This document shows, one piece after another, positions 20,345-24,626 of a stretch of 24,626 nucleotides of DNA (the first letter of the stretch is position 1; each line of letters opens with the position of its first letter). Under the pieces are notes generated by a model. That model had not been told where the DNA came from and ran no database searches. It saw only the letters and a program-made list of their open reading frames with translations. The DNA comes from Zygnema cylindricum (lineage: Eukaryota > Streptophyta > Zygnematophyceae > Zygnematales > Zygnemataceae): the NCBI GenBank assembly GCA_037447655.1, contig JBBHKE010003400.1, positions 86,794-111,419 of the forward strand, written 5' to 3'. The position numbers and the translations under genes are program-made.

Positions 20345-20641
20345 TATACTGCCAAAAAGTACCTTTGCCGCAGTTGACCAAAAGAGTGCCTCCACCGAAA
20401 AACAAATTGACCGAAAACGACAAAATGTATAAATAAGACAAAGCCAAAGCCGAGTATAATACTGAACTACAAAATGCAAAACACGACAAAATAAAAGCTA
20501 GACAAAAAAAAAAAGGAAATTTTCGAACCATTAGTTACCGATTGAGAGCTTTCCCCCTCCCTTCCTTGAAACTGATAAGTTTGGCGTTGACTTTAGTCAA
20601 CCTAACGATACAATTTCGCCGTTTGGATTTCAGCCGGCAAA
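20345..20641 (+). promoter_or_regulatory. Promoter and leader of the LysM gene
   Basis: TATA box TATAAATA at 20428-20435 lies 207 bp before the ATG. W-box-like TTGACC is at 20374-20379 and TTGACT at 20587-20592. CTGCCAAAAAGTACC and GCAGTTGACCAAAA have counterparts in the minus-strand paralogue's promoter. W-boxes are the usual sites of WRKY factors; that these are used is inferred. Confidence 0.7.
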
Positions 20642-21774
20642 ATGGATCGCCGGCCGTCAGTTTTTCTCCTGCTGTTCGTCGCGGCCGCCGCTTCTGTCGC
20701 TGTCCACGTGGCAGCACGGGAGGGAGACGACCAAGTAGCAGGAAATGCCATCGAAGGACACGTGGCGGTTCGAGATATGGATGTTAAGCGCGTCGTACTA
20801 CGTGGTGGGGCACTGACTGTTAAAAGAGGGAGGGAGAGGGAGAGGGAGAGTGGGAATGGGAGAGTGGGAGAGGGAGAGAGGGAGAGAGGGCAGGAGTATG
20901 CCACCTCTCTCTTTGTATTGTGTCAATATCAAATTCTCGTTTATTCATATTCTTCCATTTTTGCTAGAAAAACGTGGAACTATACATGGTTGAGTTTTAT
21001 GCGATTGAGTTATATATGATTGAGTTTTATACAATTGAGTTTTATATGATTGAGTTATATATGGTTTAGTCACACACGATCTCTTGAACTTATTGAAAGC
21101 CCAGAAATTTGAAATTTTTTCATTGGATAAAAATACTTTTGATTTTTTTTTCTCATAAGAAAAACGGATATTTATGCCATAAGAAAATCAGAAAACCGTT
21201 CCCCTTTTTTCTGCCATAATCATTTTCCAACCCAATTTCTATCTCTCAATTCATAAAAGTACCAAAGAATATGACCATTTTGCTCCCTTTTGATCGCTTA
21301 AAAATTGTATCCAACTAGAATTTAAAACAATTTGATCTCAAAATAAGATACGTCCCAAGTTGCTACTAGTCACCCTTGTTTCCCATGCAATGTTGTCCTA
21401 ATCGTTCTCTTCTGTTTCTAGTTTTTTGTTTTTTGTTTTTTGTTTCTTGATTTTGCTTTTTGTTTTTAGTATTTTGTTTGTTGTATTTTTGTTTTTTAAA
21501 TTATTATTTTTGTTTGTTGTTTCTAGGGTTTGTTGGAGGGCGTCGCCGTCTACTAGCGTGCACACCTTATTACACTTGGAAAATAGGAGACACTTGTTTA
21601 AATGTTATGACAAAATTTTGTGGTGCAAGAACAAGATTACTATGGACTGCATGTATGGGTAGAAGTGCGGGAGTTTGTATCGGCACTGGGTCCACATGGA
21701 AAGTAGGAAGACAAATTTGTGTTAAAACTTGTTTTAACCCCAATTTAAAACGCGTACCATCTTGTGTTGGTTGA
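20642..21774 (+). CDS. Secreted cysteine-rich LysM-domain protein
   Basis: Exon 1 starts at ATG 20642 and encodes MDRRPSVFLLLFVAAAASVA, then VHVAAREGDD, a clear signal peptide. Exon 2 runs from 21527, after the acceptor TTGTTTCTAG, to TGA at 21772-21774. It encodes CTPYYTWKIGDTC, then TRLLWTACMG, GSTWKVGRQICVKTC and PSCVG. The Y-x-W-K-x-GDTC start and W-K-VG-Q-ICV end are the signature of a LysM module, which in plants binds chitin, peptidoglycan or related GlcNAc glycans outside the cell. Eight cysteines after the signal peptide suggest a disulphide-stabilised fold. The exon 1 donor is uncertain. Exon 2 needs a phase-1 junction, which GT sites at 20802 or 20805 would satisfy. The intron of about 720 bp contains a GA-rich tract. 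The middle of the domain is longer and more Cys-rich than a standard LysM, so binding specificity cannot be inferred. Confidence 0.68.
20822..20893 (+). repeat. GGGAGA-rich simple repeat in the LysM intron
   Basis: A run of AGGGAGAGGGAGAG units lies directly after exon 1. It keeps the first exon's frame open without being coding. Confidence 0.8.
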
Positions 21775-22482
21775 TCCTTATAACTGAAAAGATTTTAAGT
21801 AGGTTGCATAACTAGATGAAAAGAGTAGGAATCGATGAACTTTCTTGGCGTAAATATATATTTATCGTTTATGTTTCCGAAATTGAAGTTTATGAGATTG
21901 GATTACATCAATTATGAAAATATTTTTTTCTTCCCTTCCTCCAACCACTCCCACTTTTGTTTTTACATTGTTTGTAATTCTGTCTTTAAGCGACACACTA
22001 AGATGATGGAATGAACAACAATACAAACTTGAAACCATTTTTGAGAAAAAAAAATTGGTTTCAATGTTATATTATTGTTCAATACATCAGTTCTAAACTT
22101 TCTCCCTCCTTTCATTTTCTCGCTATTCTCTAAAGTGCAAAAATTGAGAACATGTTGTGTTTTAAGTTGGAATTTCACCAAAAGAAAATTTGATTTAACT
22201 CGAATATTACCTTAGTAAAAGTCAAATCAAGTATGTCCTCATTATGTGGACTTTAGAACTAAGTCTAGTCTATTGGTTAGTTTTTCCCACCATCTCTCAT
22301 TTGACTTCTTCATCTTTTTGGTTTCTACACTCCAATCTATCTGCCTGTATTCAGTAACTCTGTGCCTTTTTCTTATTCGAAATAAAAGAATATATTGTAT
22401 TCGTGTATGCATATACAGTGCAAGTGACAAACACCTTGGTCAACTCTAAAGATGTCATTAAATAATAAATTTCTATGTTTAA
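21775..22482. other. LysM gene downstream region
   Basis: Probably the 3' UTR and intergenic DNA. No polyadenylation signal stands out and no gene is recognised. Confidence 0.35.
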
Positions 22483-22650
22483 CAACATCAACGGGAAAAC
22501 AGATTGTGTACACAAGTATTGGGTAGGCCAACTTGTGTTCTCTGCCGAATCTGGACCGTTGAACCAGGTTTTGTCACATATAATGCAACTTATGCGTCGC
22601 CAGATAATATGACCAGTTGGTGCGTCGCTGAAAAGGTGCCAAAAAAATAG
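22483..22650 (+). CDS. Possible LysM-like exon or pseudogene remnant
   Basis: An open frame to TAG at 22648 reads LGRPTCVLC, then RIWTVEPGFVTYNATYASPD and NMTSWCVAEKVPKK. LGRPTCV resembles the VGRQICV end of a LysM, and WTVEPG...YNATYASPDN resembles the start of the next one (Y-T-V-x-P-G-D-x-x-x-I-A). The usual GD is GF here. A candidate acceptor, GGGTAG, ends at 22526. It could be an alternative last exon of the LysM gene, the end of a third family member, or a decayed copy. The evidence is short motifs only. Confidence 0.28.
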   Translation, partial: QHQRENRLCTQVLGRPTCVLCRIWTVEPGFVTYNATYASPDNMTSWCVAEKVPKK

Positions 22651-23915
22651 AATGGTGAGTCATCGAGCGTCAGTCACATCGCATCACAATGTCAGATTTA
22701 AAATTAGACTTGTAGAGGAACATGTAAATTATCTTTTTTACCTCAGAGCGTAGAGGTCACATTTCTTTGAGTAACATACTCCTTCAGTTATCAAGTATTT
22801 GCAAGATTCTCTGCAGCAAGGTGACTAATAAGAAAGTAATAGCAAGAATTTTTGTATTTGAAAAAAACTTTAGAGTATTTTTTCTTTAGAATTCTTAATT
22901 TGAAATACATAAATTGTTGTTAAAGATAAACGGAACCATTGTTAAGTGGCATAACTTAACGTTGACACTCTCTTGTTGTCCCATCTGCACATCATTAAGA
23001 AAAGCTAATGCTTCGTTCCAATTTCTTCGTAATTTATATTTTACTTTGAATCCTATCCTTTGAACTCATAGTTATAGCTTTATCTATTGTGGTGTGTCTG
23101 GCCTTTAAGGTTTGAACCATTATTCCTCACTATTTTGTACACTAGAAGTTTCATCACGATGACAAACGTTATGAAATAAAGTCTAAACATAATCACAATA
23201 GAGGAATACAATCGACAATTTCCTAGGGGCATTTTCTTCCTCACATCTCCATCAAACACTTAAAGGAGGGTGTTGAACCACGTTATTAAATCTAAAGATT
23301 TACATTAATTTCTGATCACGAATTATGGAGGGAATTTATGAGTGCCAGGTCCATAATAAACGCTTCTCGTTTTATAGGGACTAGCGCACTATTCTCCTCC
23401 CTAAGAGCGAGGGAATTACATTGCGTAAATGTAGATATTTTATCAATCCACTTTGGGTAATATTACGCCACGTTTTCCACCGACCGCCAACCGACAAAAT
23501 GCACGAATTTGAATTTACGGAAATTTTACATTCCCACTCCAATAGGAAAAATAAAATATTCAACGTAACCCAACGATTGTTCATAGTTTGACGTTGGCCG
23601 AACAAATGGCGGCGTGCCATGTGGCGAAGGCGTTTAATAATTACGCGAAAGAGCTACAATCAAACTAAAAGTTGCTTAACACCTGCGATGACGGTTATGC
23701 TTGAGAGGGAGCCATCACAAACAAAAGGTGATTTTGGTTAAAACTGTAGAACATTCAAAGTTTTAAGATGACGTCCATTATATTGTGGTTTTTAAAAACT
23801 TATCTTACGACGTAGGATTTTCTCCTTAGCAGAGTGAATTTTGGACCAAAACAACAAAAAAAAACGATACTTTGGTACATGTGAACACCCCCTTCTTCTA
23901 TCTATAGAACATTGC
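22651..23915. other. Unassigned AT-rich region
   Basis: No gene, RNA or mobile element is recognised. A minus frame at 23381-23620 has no family resemblance. Confidence 0.4.
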
Positions 23916-23920
23916 AACAA

Positions 23921-24136
23921 CACCGTCTATCGCTATTAGTGTTAATAATTTCTACGCCACTTAAAACAAATTTTATGCGTACACACTTGTCCGATTTTCA
24001 ATTTGAGACCGCCAATCGGAAGCTGAGAGTACAATCTTTCAATCGCAACCGTCAGATCCACAACCTGACACGTGTGTACGGAGAATAATATTTTTAGAGA
24101 CGAAAAAAACATTAACACTAATAACGATTCACGGTG
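23921..24136. mobile_element. MITE, family 1, copy G
   Basis: Left end CACCGTCTATCGCTATTAGT pairs with the complement of right end CACCGTGAATCGTTATTAGT. Internal inverted segments (GCGTACACACTTGTCCG and CCTGACACGTGTGTACGG) give a long hairpin. It is close to copies A and B. TA follows the right end; the left flank is AA. Confidence 0.87.
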
Positions 24137-24146
24137 TAGTCAACTA

Positions 24147-24626
24147 CACCGCGCATTGTTATTAGTGTCAAAGTCAGTAATTTGGGTTCTTAAAATTTTG
24201 ATTTTTTTCCTCAAATAGGATACATGATTTTAATTTTTCCTTGACGTTAAATGAGGTACCGTACAAAATAGCGTAAAGAACTAAAGTTCAATAAGATCTA
24301 AATAGCATGGTATACGGTCGATGTCAGACCGTACATAAATGTACCTTTTCAAGTGAAAATTTTACAAAAAATGAATTAAATCGGACGCGTATGCATAGGA
24401 ACGTGCGCTAAAAAAACGGGATTGGTCTGACACGTAAACTAGTATGACATGTACGGATATTTAAACTTCACTACAGTGTACGATTTTTTGTATTGTACGG
24501 ATACATATAATAATATATATAATCGTACAGAAAATTATCCATTTTTGCTGTTCCAAATTAGCGTTAACACTGAAATTAGAATAAACTTTTTTTTTTTAAT
24601 TTTCAAATTCTTTTTTAGCGTCAATG
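24147..24626. mobile_element. Start of another MITE-family element, partial
   Basis: CACCGCGCATTGTTATTAGT starts 10 bp after copy G and matches the shared terminus. No matching right end is seen before the window ends. AGCGTTAACACTGAAATTAG near 24560 resembles subterminal sequence, so the element may be degraded or may run off the edge. Confidence 0.45.

Noticed and set aside
1-24626. tRNA, rRNA, CRISPR array and LTR retrotransposon signatures
   Set aside because: None was found on reading both strands: no B-box-like tRNA core, no regular spacer array, no long terminal repeats or recognisable reverse transcriptase motif.

Overview
The window looks like nuclear DNA of a land plant. It is AT-rich, has GT-AG introns with T-rich acceptors, and carries the C-terminal exons of a plant tubby-like protein (TLP) with the canonical terminal motif. 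It also holds a small secreted cysteine-rich protein with a LysM-type domain, and many short non-autonomous DNA transposons. The species cannot be fixed from the sequence; no organelle, rRNA or tRNA gene was seen.

Layout. Bases 1-725 form a perfect mirror repeat: 422-725 reads the same as 1-304 backwards without complementing. This is the strangest signal in the window and could be a data artefact. Bases 1326-1458 (minus) hold a weak candidate exon. Bases 1703-3116 are a cluster of MITEs sharing a terminal repeat near CACCGCGAATCGTTATTAG. Bases 3335-3740 are a Mutator-like MITE with a 9-bp target duplication. Bases 3920-5370 are a long imperfect inverted repeat. Bases 5400-10200 are mostly unassigned, with two weak ORFs and small repeats. 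Two more MITEs lie at 10224-10637 and a 60-bp tandem repeat at 10793-10973. The TLP exons run from 12060 to 14003 (plus), followed by a 17-bp purine minisatellite. Two roughly 50-bp tandem arrays follow; the second (16061-16301) is split by another Mutator-like MITE with a 10-bp target duplication.

Bases 17963-21774 hold a head-to-head pair of paralogues encoding near-identical signal peptides. The minus-strand copy starts at 18223 and the plus-strand copy at 20642. The duplicated block includes the promoters, with TATA boxes and W-box-like TTGAC elements. Only the plus copy has a recognisable LysM exon (21527-21774). The space between them holds two related hAT-like MITEs, each with a perfect 8-bp target duplication; one is inserted inside an older MITE. 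A further LysM-like ORF is at 22483-22650. The window ends in two more MITE copies.

Functionally the supported genes are independent. The TLP is a tubby-domain protein whose 5' end was not found. The LysM pair encodes secreted proteins of the kind associated with binding GlcNAc-type glycans, and W-box-like sites in both promoters suggest stress or defence control (inference). Much of the rest is transposon-derived or tandem repeat DNA.
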